DNA of 64,000 bases, from positions 1 to 64,000 of the forward strand of contig NZ_KV804703.1 of assembly GCF_001811425.1 (NCBI RefSeq). Reading direction: 5' to 3'. Position numbers and translations under genes: made by a program. The notes below the pieces were generated by a model that saw nothing but the letters and a program-made list of their open reading frames with translations, ran no database searches and had not been told where the DNA came from. Of the stretch, positions 54,174 to 63,494 are shown in pieces. Within the stretch, counting starts at the first letter, position 1; every line of letters starts with the position of its first letter. Source of the stretch: Peptoniphilus_A sp001811425 (GTDB lineage: Bacteria > Bacillota > Clostridia > Tissierellales > Peptoniphilaceae).

Positions 54174-54878
54174 TTGAAAAATATTAACAGAGGCAAACTC
54201 TTTTTTATTAAATTTTTGCAAGTTTTCTTGTCAATATTATTTTTCCTTTTCTTGGTTTTCGTAATCAAGTGGAGAATGGACTGCCTTTATGTCAATTCAA
54301 TTTCCCACCGCAATGTAAGTATTGGTATAGGCGACGAGCTTTCTAAGACTGTAAGCGAAATTTTAGTTGCCACTGGTCTTAGAGAAGAAGAATTCGTAAA
54401 GCCAATTGTGGTAATTGACAATGAAGAAGAAAAAGAAGAAAAAGAAGAAACAGCAGAAAATATGGCGACAAGTAAAATAACAATTCCTGAAGGCACAAAT
54501 GCCGACGGTCTTGGCAAAATTTTAATGGAAAATGGGCTAATAAAAGATTTAAATGCCTACAAGGCACTAATTGACGACATGCAAATTGGAGACAAAATTG
54601 TACCTGGCACTTACGACCTTAGCAAGGAACTAACTGTGCGTGAAGTCCTAGCCATAGTTTCAAACACAAGTCTTCAATCTTACAAGGTAAACATTGCTGA
54701 AGGCGCAAGCCCAGCTGACCTTGCCAACACCTTAATGGAAATTGGCGTAATCAAATCGCCTGATGACTTTATAGCTACTTGCAATAATCTTGGAGTGACA
54801 AAATTTGCTCCAGGAAGTCACGAAATACTCATGCCATCAAAGGTGGCAAATATAATTAAATCATTGGAAGCAAAATAA
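54174..54878 (+). CDS. Membrane protein with MltG-like (YceG) accessory repeats, no catalytic domain
   Basis: 234 residues from a TTG start with AGAGG upstream. One N-terminal span (VFLSILFFLFLVFVI), a Glu-rich linker (residues ~83-100, EEEKEEKEE), then two repeats with the pattern of the LysM-like part of endolytic transglycosylases: ITIPEGTNADGLGKILMENG...IVPGTYDLS and VNIAEGASPADLANTLMEIG...FAPGSHEI. The catalytic MltG domain that normally follows is absent, and a terminator comes right after, so this is either a shortened paralogue or a peptidoglycan-binding protein. Confidence 0.78.
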   Translation: MKNINRGKLFFIKFLQVFLSILFFLFLVFVIKWRMDCLYVNSISHRNVSIGIGDELSKTVSEILVATGLREEEFVKPIVVIDNEEEKEEKEETAENMATSKITIPEGTNADGLGKILMENGLIKDLNAYKALIDDMQIGDKIVPGTYDLSKELTVREVLAIVSNTSLQSYKVNIAEGASPADLANTLMEIGVIKSPDDFIATCNNLGVTKFAPGSHEILMPSKVANIIKSLEAK

Positions 54879-54910
54879 TCTGTGGGCAACTGCAGATTAT
54901 TTTTTTTGAA
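54876..54910 (+). terminator. Terminator after the MltG-like gene
   Basis: ATAATCTG with CAGATTAT around a short loop, then a run of T. Confidence 0.8.
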
Positions 54911-54986
54911 AAATTTTATTCCTGGCTCTAGTCCATGGATATTATAAGCATTTTGTGATATATTTTAAAAAAGAATGGAGGATATT

Positions 54987-56072
54987 ATGCACAAAAATAG
55001 AATTGATAGACTAATAAAAAAAATGGAAGAAAATAATTTGGCTCACATGATCATAAGCGATCCCTATGCAATTTTTTATCTACTTGATAGAAAAATTGAG
55101 CCAGGCGAAAGAGCCCTTGCCCTTTACCTTCATAGAGATGGCGACTTAAAACTTTTGATAAACGAACTCTTCCCCCAAGATGGCGAAGTTGGCGCCGACC
55201 TAATTTGGTATAACGATGTTGAAGATGGCATTGAAAAGTTGTCAAAATACATCAAAGAAGATGAAGTCATTGGCATTGACAAATTTTGGTCTGCAAAATT
55301 TTTGCTTCGCCTTCAAGAAATTTTCCCTGACAAAAAATATATAAACGGTTCAGACATAGTTGACGCAGTAAGACGAGTTAAGGACGAAGAAGAAAAACAG
55401 CTTATGCGTGAATCTTCTGCCATAAACGACAAGGTCATGGAAGAACTCATCCCTTGGGTTGTTAAGGGACTAAATGAAAAAGAACTAAGCGCCAAGTTAA
55501 AAGAAATCTACAAGGCTCATGGCGTTGAAGAAGTTTCTTTTGAACCAATTACAGCCTACGGAAGATCAGCCGCTGACCCTCACCACTCCACAGACGATAC
55601 TTGTGGAAAGCTTGGCGACTGCGTAGTCCTTGACATTGGCGGAATGTATAAAAATTACGCATCAGACATGACTCGCACAGTTTTCATTGGCGAAGTAAGC
55701 GACAGGGCTCGTGAAATTTACGAAATCGTAAAGGAAGCCAACCTTCGCGGCATAAAAGCAGCAAGACCTGGCAACAAGATGTCCGATGTAGATAAGGCTG
55801 CAAGGTCCTACATCGAAGAAAAGGGCTACGGCAAATACTTCACTCACAGAACAGGTCACTCCATTGGACTTGAAACACACGAAGCAGGCGATGTATCATC
55901 AGTAAACGACAGCATCATAGAAGTTGGACAAATTTTTTCCGTTGAGCCAGGCATTTATCTCTTAGATGAAGGCATTGGCGTCCGCATCGAAGACCTTGTC
56001 CTAATAACAGAAGATGGCTGCGAAGTATTAAACCATGTATCAAAGGACTTAAAAGTTGTTCCTGTAAAATAA
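54987..56072 (+). CDS. M24-family Xaa-Pro aminopeptidase
   Basis: 361 residues from the second ATG, which has GGAGG upstream; the first ATG (54975) overlaps that site. N-terminal creatinase-like domain (IISDPYAIFYLLDRKIEPGER) and the pita-bread core with metal ligands: Asp in VLDIGGMYKNYASDMTRT (two), His in THRTGHSIGLETHE, Glu in SVEPGIYL and Glu in GVRIEDLVLI. Releases N-terminal residues next to proline, useful for peptide fermentation. Confidence 0.94.
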   Translation: MHKNRIDRLIKKMEENNLAHMIISDPYAIFYLLDRKIEPGERALALYLHRDGDLKLLINELFPQDGEVGADLIWYNDVEDGIEKLSKYIKEDEVIGIDKFWSAKFLLRLQEIFPDKKYINGSDIVDAVRRVKDEEEKQLMRESSAINDKVMEELIPWVVKGLNEKELSAKLKEIYKAHGVEEVSFEPITAYGRSAADPHHSTDDTCGKLGDCVVLDIGGMYKNYASDMTRTVFIGEVSDRAREIYEIVKEANLRGIKAARPGNKMSDVDKAARSYIEEKGYGKYFTHRTGHSIGLETHEAGDVSSVNDSIIEVGQIFSVEPGIYLLDEGIGVRIEDLVLITEDGCEVLNHVSKDLKVVPVK

Positions 56073-56096
56073 AATTTTAAATATAAACATCCAAAA

Positions 56097-56136
56097 AAGA
56101 ACCACAAGCTATCTAATAAGCTCGTGGTTCTTTAGC
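56097..56136. terminator. Bidirectional terminator
   Basis: AAGAACCACAAGCT pairs with AGCTCGTGGTTCTT, one wobble pair, between convergent genes. Confidence 0.85.
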
Positions 56137-56153
56137 TTGTAAGTCTTTAATTA

Positions 56154-59100
56154 TTATGCTGCCTTTAATTCTGCAAGAGTCATATATTTTGAATAAACTG
56201 TGTTTCCATTTTCATCTTTAATTGTAATTAAATGGCTTCCTTCTTTTATTCCTTCTGGAATTTTTAAATCAACTTTTGAAAAACCTAATGCATCTGTTGT
56301 TATTTTGCCAATTAGAGTTTGTCCATCAAGATAGATAAAGTATACTGTATATCCTTTGAAGTTTTTGAAAGTCAAGGTAATTTCATTCTTTGATTGAATG
56401 TTTTTTCCATCTAGTGTTACTATTGGATTTAATAAAATTACATTAGATTCCTTGTCTCTATCACGATTTATTATTGTGAAATCATCTGAATCAATTTCAA
56501 CTTCTGGCTTTTCTTCTCCATTGTCATTATCTTTTGGCTCTTCATTGTCCTTTGGATCTTCATTGTCCTTTGGATCTTCATTATCTTTTGGCTCTTCTTT
56601 GCTGTATGTGATTTTACTTTCTAATTCAAATACATTGCCAAATTTGTTTGTAAGAGTCATGACAAGAGAAACCTCATCATTATTCTTTAAATCTTTTTCA
56701 AGATTTCTAATTGCTTCTTCAAGATTATCCTTGTCGATTTGTCTTTCTTCGCCATTCACAAAAACTTTTGTATCCTTTAGCTTATAATCATCAGAAATTT
56801 CTTTACTTAAATCCAAGTTTTTATCTTGACTTAAATTTATATTTCCAGGACCTTCTGTATTTACAGTCACTTCAAATTTATGTGTGTTATCTGGATAGAA
56901 TGGATACTTATATTTTCCATTGTTTTCATTTGTCATTCCGTCAACTGTTCCCACCGCAAGTTCTGTAATGTTATTTGCGCCAAAGGAATTAGCAAGTTTT
57001 GATAAAAGATTCTCTACAGGTCCCATTCCATAGACCATATTTACAAGGTCCTTTGCTTCTACTTTCTTCTTATCAGTTTCCTTTCCATAAACTTGTTTAG
57101 CAAGCATTCCTTGAATAGTTGAGTTCTTTAAGGTTTCAGCAACATTCTTTCCAATCATTTGAGCTAGGAAGGCTTTTATCATTTGCCCATCATCTGGTTT
57201 GTCTTCACCTTCAATTAAATGGTTAATAAATTTAAAGCTATCATTTCCTGCACCACTTAAGCCTTCTTTTTTGTATTCAATTTTTGAAGCTGCATCCATT
57301 AACACATCTTCTATATCTTTACTTGCATATTCTAGTAAATCTCTTACTAAATCATTTTCAGGATTAGAATATTTTGCTACAGTAGCTTTAATATATTCTG
57401 GTTGAACTTCATCGCCCTTTAAATAAGCTTTGTAAGAATCATTAGCTATATCAGAAAGAGTCTTAACAACTGTTCCATCTTCACTTGTGTAGATTGGATA
57501 ATCCATCATCTTTGCAACAAGTTTTTTTGACCAATTATATAAATTTTCTCTTGTAACTACCTTAGTATCCACTTGGTTTAATATATTGTCTATTGCGTCT
57601 TCTAATTTTTCTCCTCTAATTAATAATTTTGTAGGAATTCCAAAGACTTTTGTATCAATAGCAATTTTATTTCCCTTTCCATATAGTTCTGTGTTTTCTA
57701 TTGGTTTAACAGAAATTTCAACTTCAGCTACGCCTGCGTTAATTTTTTTAGATTCAGTTAAAAATTTATCGCCAAGGATCTTAATTAATTTTTCTCCATA
57801 AGCATCTTCAGAAACTTCTATACCATTTTTCTTTAAAAGATCAAAAATCATTTTCTTGCTTTCAATTTTTGAAAAATTATTAGTGTCAAGATAATAATTT
57901 ACAAGACCTGCAACAAGTTCTGGTGTCAATTGATTTTTGCTTGCATATTTCATAGCATCATTAACTGTGATTTTTTCTCCTGTAGCTGGGTCAGTGTATG
58001 TGAAGGAGTCGATTAAGTCTGTCTTCATATCAATTGTGTAGTCTTGTCCCTTTGAAATATTATTTTCAATTGTAATATGTCTAACTGGAAGTGGATATGT
58101 TACGAGATAACCTGTTTGGATGTCGTAGAACACATTTCCCTTTCCGTCATCATATTTTGCAACATCTTGTGCGTGAAGGTGTCCTGTAAATAAGAACCTA
58201 ACACCAAGGTTTGCTAAAATTTCTGATGGAGTCTTTCCATTTATTCTTTCATCGCTGTCTTCAAATCTTGTGTCCCATTCTTTAATAATATAAGGACTCA
58301 ATAATTTTTCTTGTTTGTCAAAGTGAGGTAAAAAAGCATGATGACTCATAACTGTAACTACATCATTTCTAGAATTTGCTTCATCAACTTTACTTACAAG
58401 CCATTTAATTAGTGGCAATGTAACTCTTCCCTCTGTTTCTTGAATTTCAGAATGATCCTTAGTTGACTCAGCTGAGTGAATAGTTGTGTCAAGACCAATT
58501 AAGGTAAGACCATTTTTGTCTTCACCTTTTTCATTTTTAACTCTTACTACATAGGATTCATAGCCTTGTGCATAGTTTAAATTACGATTGTATTTTTTAT
58601 TTACTTCTTCTAAATATTCTTTAAATAAAGAAGAGTCTTTGTATTTATCAATTAGATTTTCATTTGCATAGACAAAATCCTTATAAATTTCCATAAAATC
58701 ATCTGGATCTGTCCTTTTAGCTTCTTCCTTTTCACTGCCACTAAAGTCAAAAGCGTGTTTATTATTTATGTCGTGGTTTCCTGGAACTATAAATACTTCT
58801 CTGCCTGGTTTAGCATTTTTCCATTCACTTAGAATTTTCACGAATTCTTTGTGAGCTTCATATTCTCCGTCCTTAGTCAAATCTCCAGGTACAAAGATGT
58901 ATTTTGATCCCTTTTCATCTATTTTCTTTAAAGCTGCTTTTAAAAGTCCAACAGATTCTGTAAAAAGTTTTCTATCAGAATTTTTTGCAACTTCATAATC
59001 TTCATTTTCGCCAATCATATCTTCAGGAAGAATATGAGTATCTGAAATTATAGAAATGTCAAACTTGTTTTCAGATTCTTCTTTTTTATTATCTTTGTTT

Positions 59101-59846
59101 TCTTCAGTATTTTTTTTATTTTCTTCAGTCTTTTCTTCAGTATTATCTTTATTTTCTTCTGTCTTTTCTTCTGAATTTTTTGTTTCTTCTGGATTAGAAG
59201 TATTCTCTGGCGAATTTTTTCCATCATCTGATTTCTTTGTATCTTCTAATTCTTTTTTATCATCAGATTTGTTTTGGTCATCAGATTTATCCTTTTCTCC
59301 AGATTTATTTTCATCTTCTGTATTATTATTGTCTTCTGTCTTATCAGAAAGATTTTCTTTTTCTTCTATTGTTGTTGAATCTTCAGCAGTTGAATCTTTA
59401 GAATCCTCCTTCTTATCAGATCCTGCATTTTTGTCGTCAGATACTTCACTATTTTCTTCAGCTTTTTCATTTTTATCACCAGCTGAATTTTCTGTAGCAA
59501 GTTTATCTTCCTCTTCTAATAAATTTTTATTATCATCAGCAAGCTTTGCAGTAGCTGAATTATTTTCACTAGCTACAACTTCATTATTAGCATGAGAATC
59601 TTTTGAAGACTTTTCTTTTGTGTCTTCACTAGCAACTTTATTTTCTGAACTTTTTTCACTTGAATAATTACTCTTTTCCTTGCTAACATCTCTTGTTCTT
59701 TCATCTTTTGTTGATGAAATTTCTGTAGAATTTCCACTTGTATTTTTGCCTTCAACTTCATCTGCTGCAAATACCCTAAAAGGTAGACAAAACACTAGAA
59801 GTAGAATGATAAAAATTCTGGAAATTCTCTTAAAATTTTCTTCCAT
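56154..59846 (-). CDS. Large secreted metallophosphoesterase with long charged N-terminal region
   Basis: 1230 residues, GGAGG before the ATG. The signal peptide ends at VFAADE. Residues ~30-261 are almost only Lys, Glu, Asp, Asn, Ser and Thr, in short repeats (KTEENKDNTEE). Calcineurin-like phosphoesterase domain ~263-570: ISDTH (268), GDLTKDG (321), GNHD (356), SHHAFLPH (501) and GHLH (555), so both metal sites are intact. A long helical middle part follows, then a DNEDPK repeat linker near residue 1100 and a beta-rich C-terminal domain (VTLDGKNIQSKNEITLTFKN). No LPXTG or transmembrane anchor at the end. Substrate unknown; extracellular nucleotides or phospholipids are possible. Confidence 0.88.
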   Translation of the reverse strand: MEENFKRISRIFIILLLVFCLPFRVFAADEVEGKNTSGNSTEISSTKDERTRDVSKEKSNYSSEKSSENKVASEDTKEKSSKDSHANNEVVASENNSATAKLADDNKNLLEEEDKLATENSAGDKNEKAEENSEVSDDKNAGSDKKEDSKDSTAEDSTTIEEKENLSDKTEDNNNTEDENKSGEKDKSDDQNKSDDKKELEDTKKSDDGKNSPENTSNPEETKNSEEKTEENKDNTEEKTEENKKNTEENKDNKKEESENKFDISIISDTHILPEDMIGENEDYEVAKNSDRKLFTESVGLLKAALKKIDEKGSKYIFVPGDLTKDGEYEAHKEFVKILSEWKNAKPGREVFIVPGNHDINNKHAFDFSGSEKEEAKRTDPDDFMEIYKDFVYANENLIDKYKDSSLFKEYLEEVNKKYNRNLNYAQGYESYVVRVKNEKGEDKNGLTLIGLDTTIHSAESTKDHSEIQETEGRVTLPLIKWLVSKVDEANSRNDVVTVMSHHAFLPHFDKQEKLLSPYIIKEWDTRFEDSDERINGKTPSEILANLGVRFLFTGHLHAQDVAKYDDGKGNVFYDIQTGYLVTYPLPVRHITIENNISKGQDYTIDMKTDLIDSFTYTDPATGEKITVNDAMKYASKNQLTPELVAGLVNYYLDTNNFSKIESKKMIFDLLKKNGIEVSEDAYGEKLIKILGDKFLTESKKINAGVAEVEISVKPIENTELYGKGNKIAIDTKVFGIPTKLLIRGEKLEDAIDNILNQVDTKVVTRENLYNWSKKLVAKMMDYPIYTSEDGTVVKTLSDIANDSYKAYLKGDEVQPEYIKATVAKYSNPENDLVRDLLEYASKDIEDVLMDAASKIEYKKEGLSGAGNDSFKFINHLIEGEDKPDDGQMIKAFLAQMIGKNVAETLKNSTIQGMLAKQVYGKETDKKKVEAKDLVNMVYGMGPVENLLSKLANSFGANNITELAVGTVDGMTNENNGKYKYPFYPDNTHKFEVTVNTEGPGNINLSQDKNLDLSKEISDDYKLKDTKVFVNGEERQIDKDNLEEAIRNLEKDLKNNDEVSLVMTLTNKFGNVFELESKITYSKEEPKDNEDPKDNEDPKDNEEPKDNDNGEEKPEVEIDSDDFTIINRDRDKESNVILLNPIVTLDGKNIQSKNEITLTFKNFKGYTVYFIYLDGQTLIGKITTDALGFSKVDLKIPEGIKEGSHLITIKDENGNTVYSKYMTLAELKAA
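56532..56600 (-). repeat. 18-bp tandem repeats encoding DNEDPK-type units
   Basis: Three to four near-identical 18-bp units, in frame, in the linker before the C-terminal domain of the metallophosphoesterase. Confidence 0.8.
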
Positions 59847-60027
59847 TAAAAACCTCCTAATAAATGTGAATTTTACCTAAGTTACTTTCCTACTAAGGGG
59901 AATTCTATCATTCAAATATAAAAAATAAGTTTATATAATGTAAAAAAAATTATATTTCTTTTTGACTATTTCTTAAAAGACATTAATAAATTTTTTCTCA
60001 GCAAATTCTAAATAATAAGTCCTAACT

Positions 60028-60056
60028 TTGAAATATTTTTTCTTTTCAAGTACAAT
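60028..60056 (+). promoter_or_regulatory. Promoter of the MATE gene
   Basis: TTGAAA-N17-TACAAT, 50 bases before the start. The rest of 59847-60106 is AT-rich without other visible genes. Confidence 0.65.
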
Positions 60057-60106
60057 ATTACTTATTCATAAGAGAAATTTTTACAAGATGAATTTAAAAT
60101 AATGGA

Positions 60107-61471
60107 ATGATAAAAGTGAAAGATAAAGAAATTACAAATATCGAAAAAAATTTAATGACTGAAGGAAGTATCTGGAAGACCATTCTCATCTTCTCCATAC
60201 CCCTCATCCTCGGCAACCTCCTTCAACAGACCTACAACACCATTGACTCCATGATAGTTGGAAACTTCGTAGGAAGTAATGCCTTGGCTGCCGTTGGGTC
60301 AAGCACAGCCCTTATAAACCTACTCATATCCTTTGCCCAAGGCATAGCTGTTGGGTCTGGCATAATTCTTGCCCAGTCCCTTGGCTCTAATTCAAGAAAG
60401 GATGTGAGGGTCTCCATCCACACTTCCATGGCTCTTGCCCTAGTCCTTGGCATCTCCATTTCCATCTTGGGCTACATCTTTGCCCCCTGGTTTTTGGAAA
60501 AGATGCAGACCCCAAGTGAAGTCATGCCCGAGTCTATCCAATACCTTCGAACTTTTTCTCTGGGTCTAGTCTTTAATGTCATCTACAACATGGAGGCTGG
60601 CATCTTAAATGCTGTGGGAAATTCAAAACGCTCCCTTTTATACCTTTTTATAGCATCAGCTACCAATGTAGTCCTAGATTTTTTATTCATCAAAAATTTT
60701 GCCATGGGCGTAAAAGGTGCAGCCATTGCCACAAACATCAGCCAATTTATTTCAGCCCTATTGGCACTTTTATTTTTGCTCCGAGTTCCTGAAATCTATA
60801 AAGTTCGCTTGAATAAAATAAAAATTCAGGCTGACATGGCACTTCGCATAATAAAAGTTGGCATACCAACAGCAATTCAAGGGGCAGTAATATCTCTATC
60901 CAATGTAATAATGCAGTCTAGCGTCAATGCCTTTGGCCCCATGCCCATGGCAGGCTTCGGAGCCTTTGTAAAAATTGACGGCTTTAACATCTTGCCCGTA
61001 CTTAGTCTAAGCCTTGCCATAACAACCTTTTCTGGGCAAAACTACGGGGCAGGCAAAATTGACAGGGTGAAGAAGGGAATGTGGACAACCCTTCTTATGA
61101 CTATCATCTACACAATTATATCTGGCACCATGCTATACAAGTTTGCGCCAAGGGTCATTGCCCTTTTCACTCAGGAGCCTGATGTAATTGCAGCAGGAGT
61201 CCTCGCCACGAAATTTTTCTGTCCCTTCTACTTCCTTCTTGCCATCCTCCACTCCCTGGCAGGCACAGTGAGGGGCACTGGCAGGACTCTGCCACCAATG
61301 ATAATAATGCTCTTGTCCCTTTGCCTCTTTAGGATTCTCGCCGCAAAATTTGTAATTCCACATTACATGGCAATAGAGAATGTCTACCTTCTCTATCCCA
61401 TCTCCTGGACTCTGGGCGCAGTCCTCATGATTGCCTACACCCTAAAGGCAGATTGGACAAGGGAAATTTAG
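60107..61471 (+). CDS. MATE-family efflux transporter
   Basis: 454 residues, twelve predicted spans. Conserved features: IPLILGNLLQQTYNTIDSMIVGNFVG, GSSTALINL, and in the second half GIPTAIQGAVISLSNVIMQSSVNAFG and FSGQNYGAGK. Na+ or H+ driven export of drugs or metabolites. No strong ribosome-binding site before the ATG at 60107, and a later GTG is possible. Codon use is richer in C at third positions than in the neighbouring genes, which may mean later acquisition. Confidence 0.9.
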   Translation: MIKVKDKEITNIEKNLMTEGSIWKTILIFSIPLILGNLLQQTYNTIDSMIVGNFVGSNALAAVGSSTALINLLISFAQGIAVGSGIILAQSLGSNSRKDVRVSIHTSMALALVLGISISILGYIFAPWFLEKMQTPSEVMPESIQYLRTFSLGLVFNVIYNMEAGILNAVGNSKRSLLYLFIASATNVVLDFLFIKNFAMGVKGAAIATNISQFISALLALLFLLRVPEIYKVRLNKIKIQADMALRIIKVGIPTAIQGAVISLSNVIMQSSVNAFGPMPMAGFGAFVKIDGFNILPVLSLSLAITTFSGQNYGAGKIDRVKKGMWTTLLMTIIYTIISGTMLYKFAPRVIALFTQEPDVIAAGVLATKFFCPFYFLLAILHSLAGTVRGTGRTLPPMIIMLLSLCLFRILAAKFVIPHYMAIENVYLLYPISWTLGAVLMIAYTLKADWTREI

Positions 61472-61476
61472 GCAAT

Positions 61477-61526
61477 AAAAAAACATTGTTTGAAATTTAT
61501 CTTCAAGCAATGTTTTTCTTTTTGCA
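61477..61526. terminator. Bidirectional terminator
   Basis: AAAAACATTG-TTTGAA pairs with TTCAA-GCAATGTTTTT, with A/T runs on both sides. Confidence 0.85.
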
Positions 61527-61531
61527 AAATT

Positions 61532-62485
61532 TTATTTATTTTCCTTGAAACCTTCGTAGAGATTTCCTTCTTCTTCGTCAATATACTTTTGCGCATTCAT
61601 AGCAGCAACTGCACCGTCACCAGCTGCGTTAACAACTTGACGAACAGTCTTCTTTCTTATATCTCCTGCTGCAAAAACTCCTGGCACATTTGTCCTCATC
61701 TCTTCGTCAGTCTTGATGTAGCCATCATCAGTTAAGTCTACCTTGCCCTTAAACATTTCTGTCTTAGGAACATAGCCGATAAAGACAAAAATTCCGAAAG
61801 GATCGTCAGCCTTAATTGACCTTTCCTCGCCAGTCTTAGTGTCCTTTAAAATCATTTCGTTGACAATCTTGTCGCCCTTGATTTCCTTTACAGTTGTGTT
61901 CCAAATAAAATCAATCTTGTCATTCTTAAAGGCCTTTTCTTGAAGAACCTTTGAAGCCCTAAGCTCGTCCCTTCTGTGAATGATGTAAACTTTCTTGGCA
62001 AAATTTGTGATGAAAATTGCCTCTTGAACAGCAGAGTCGCCACCGCCCACAACATAAACAGTTTCATTTTCGTAGAAGGCAGCGTCACAAGTTGAGCAGT
62101 AGCTTACGCCACGACCCTTGTATTCTTTTTCACCAGGCGCACCAATTTCTCTTGGAGAAGCACCAGTGGCAATGATGACTGCCTTGGCTTCGTAAGAATC
62201 AACATGACCCTTGATCTTTTTGACCTTGCCTTCAAGTTCAATGTCCTCAACCTCGTCCATGACAATTTCTGCCCCAAACTTTTTCGCTTGGTCAGCCATT
62301 CTCTTTCCTAGTTCAACACCATCAATGGCATCAATCCCAGGATAATTTTCAACATTAGTAGTCTCAGCGATTTGTCCGCCTTCGATTCCCTTTTCTATAA
62401 TTAAAGTTTTCTTTTTACTTCTAGCCGCATAAAGACCTGCAGATAAACCAGCAGGACCTCCACCAATTATAATAATATCGTACAT
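61532..62485 (-). CDS. trxB: Thioredoxin reductase
   Basis: 317 residues. FAD loop IIGGGPAGLSAGLYAARSK, redox-active CSTCD (most relatives have CATCD), NADPH loop VVGGGDSAVQEA, and C-terminal FAAGDIRKKTVRQVVNAAGDG. Low-molecular-weight type; keeps thioredoxin reduced, important in an anaerobe without glutathione. GGAGGGA before the ATG. Divergent from the last gene. Confidence 0.96.
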   Translation of the reverse strand: MYDIIIIGGGPAGLSAGLYAARSKKKTLIIEKGIEGGQIAETTNVENYPGIDAIDGVELGKRMADQAKKFGAEIVMDEVEDIELEGKVKKIKGHVDSYEAKAVIIATGASPREIGAPGEKEYKGRGVSYCSTCDAAFYENETVYVVGGGDSAVQEAIFITNFAKKVYIIHRRDELRASKVLQEKAFKNDKIDFIWNTTVKEIKGDKIVNEMILKDTKTGEERSIKADDPFGIFVFIGYVPKTEMFKGKVDLTDDGYIKTDEEMRTNVPGVFAAGDIRKKTVRQVVNAAGDGAVAAMNAQKYIDEEEGNLYEGFKENK

Positions 62486-62504
62486 TCAATCCCTCCAATA
62501 TAAA

Positions 62505-62537
62505 TATTATACCCAAAAAAATTTTTTTGTATATAAT
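62505..62537. promoter_or_regulatory. Divergent -10 elements of trxB and the DUF2207-like gene
   Basis: Minus strand TATAAT near 62505-62510 for trxB; plus strand TATAAT at 62532-62537, close to a GAGGTG site. -35 boxes unclear. Confidence 0.45.
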
Positions 62538-62553
62538 AGAAAGAGGTGATTAA

Positions 62554-63456
62554 ATGGAATTAAAAATGAACTTATCAGGCACATACTTTTTGACAATAAA
62601 TATCTTGCTCCTAGCCTTGTCCCTCATCATGGCATATCTTTTAGCCAAGAAAAAAGAAGGCCCAGCAAAAGATAGAGATCTAGACCTAAAATATTACGAG
62701 AAGGGCTACCTCTACAAGGGACCAAACTTTATCTACAACACAATAATAGCCATGATAGTAAAAGTTATTGGCGAGGGTCATGTAGAAATTGAAAAAAATT
62801 ATTACACTACAAAATCTGGCGAAGAAAAAATTTCCTTCAAGCTTAAAAATTTAAGGGCAGAAAGACTAGATGATGGTGAGAAAAAACTTTTTGACACCCT
62901 CTTTTCCTTTGGCGATGGAGAAATTTCAACTCGAACTTTAGATAAAATGAGAAGGCGAGAACCCGACAACTACAACAAAAAATTCAACGACTTTATATAT
63001 TTCTTGGAAGAAGAAATGGTGGCAAAAAAACTTTTTACAAGAGAAAAAAAGACCCTTAAAATTTTATTATCCTTTGTAGTCTTTTCCCTCTTGTTTTTCG
63101 TTGGCATAGTCACAGTCTACAACGAAAAATTCTTTGGCATAATAAGCATAGTCTTGGCTCTGGTATTTTACGCAAGGCTAATAGCAAGCTTCTCCAAGAT
63201 GACAGAGCTTGGCAACAAAAAATATAGAGAACTCGAAAAAGTAGAAGAAGAACTATTGAAGGGCTTGGGAGATGAAGAAGAAGACTTTCTCCTTGCCATT
63301 GCCTTTGGACTAAAGGCGGAAAACATAAGGGCGATTTATGAAAATATAATCGTGAAGGATCCAGAAATAAGGGACTGGCAAATCTTTTTCGAAAAAGATT
63401 TTTATAAAAACTTTAAAGTTGCCCTAGTGGGAGATCATTTGTTAGTTAGGAACTAA
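62554..63456 (+). CDS. DUF2207 C-terminal-like membrane protein
   Basis: 300 residues with GAGGTGA before the ATG. A first span (FLTINILLLALSLIMAYLL), then YYEKGYLYKGPNFIYNTIIAMIVKV and EKKLFDTLFSFGDGEIS, a pattern like the cytoplasmic half of DUF2207 proteins, then two close spans (ILLSFVVFSLLFFVGIV, IISIVLALVFYARLI) and a C-terminal block ending in a DWQIFFEKDFY-like region. The extracytoplasmic DUF2207 domain that usually comes first is absent. Function unknown. Confidence 0.75.
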   Translation: MELKMNLSGTYFLTINILLLALSLIMAYLLAKKKEGPAKDRDLDLKYYEKGYLYKGPNFIYNTIIAMIVKVIGEGHVEIEKNYYTTKSGEEKISFKLKNLRAERLDDGEKKLFDTLFSFGDGEISTRTLDKMRRREPDNYNKKFNDFIYFLEEEMVAKKLFTREKKTLKILLSFVVFSLLFFVGIVTVYNEKFFGIISIVLALVFYARLIASFSKMTELGNKKYRELEKVEEELLKGLGDEEEDFLLAIAFGLKAENIRAIYENIIVKDPEIRDWQIFFEKDFYKNFKVALVGDHLLVRN

Positions 63457-63471
63457 AGGAAAAATAAAAAA

Positions 63472-63490
63472 AGCTTCGCTTTTAAATTCT
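63472..63490 (+). terminator. Short AAAAGC-TTC-GCTTTT hairpin after the last gene
   Basis: An A/T-rich stem with a small loop followed by a T-rich stretch; a weak terminator leading into the repeat. Similar short hairpins precede the G-rich repeat at 23045-23060. Confidence 0.55.
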
Positions 63491-63494
63491 TTTT

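Noticed and set aside
53111..54268. Longer pseudouridine synthase starting at 54268
   Set aside because: The extra 56 residues overlap the divergent MltG-like gene and have no RBS; the ATG at 54100 has a good site and a normal S4 N-terminus.
59056..59595. 179-codon plus-strand ORF rich in Ser, Phe and Leu
   Set aside because: It is the antisense of the Lys/Glu/Asp/Ser tract of the metallophosphoesterase; no RBS and composition explained by the repeat region.
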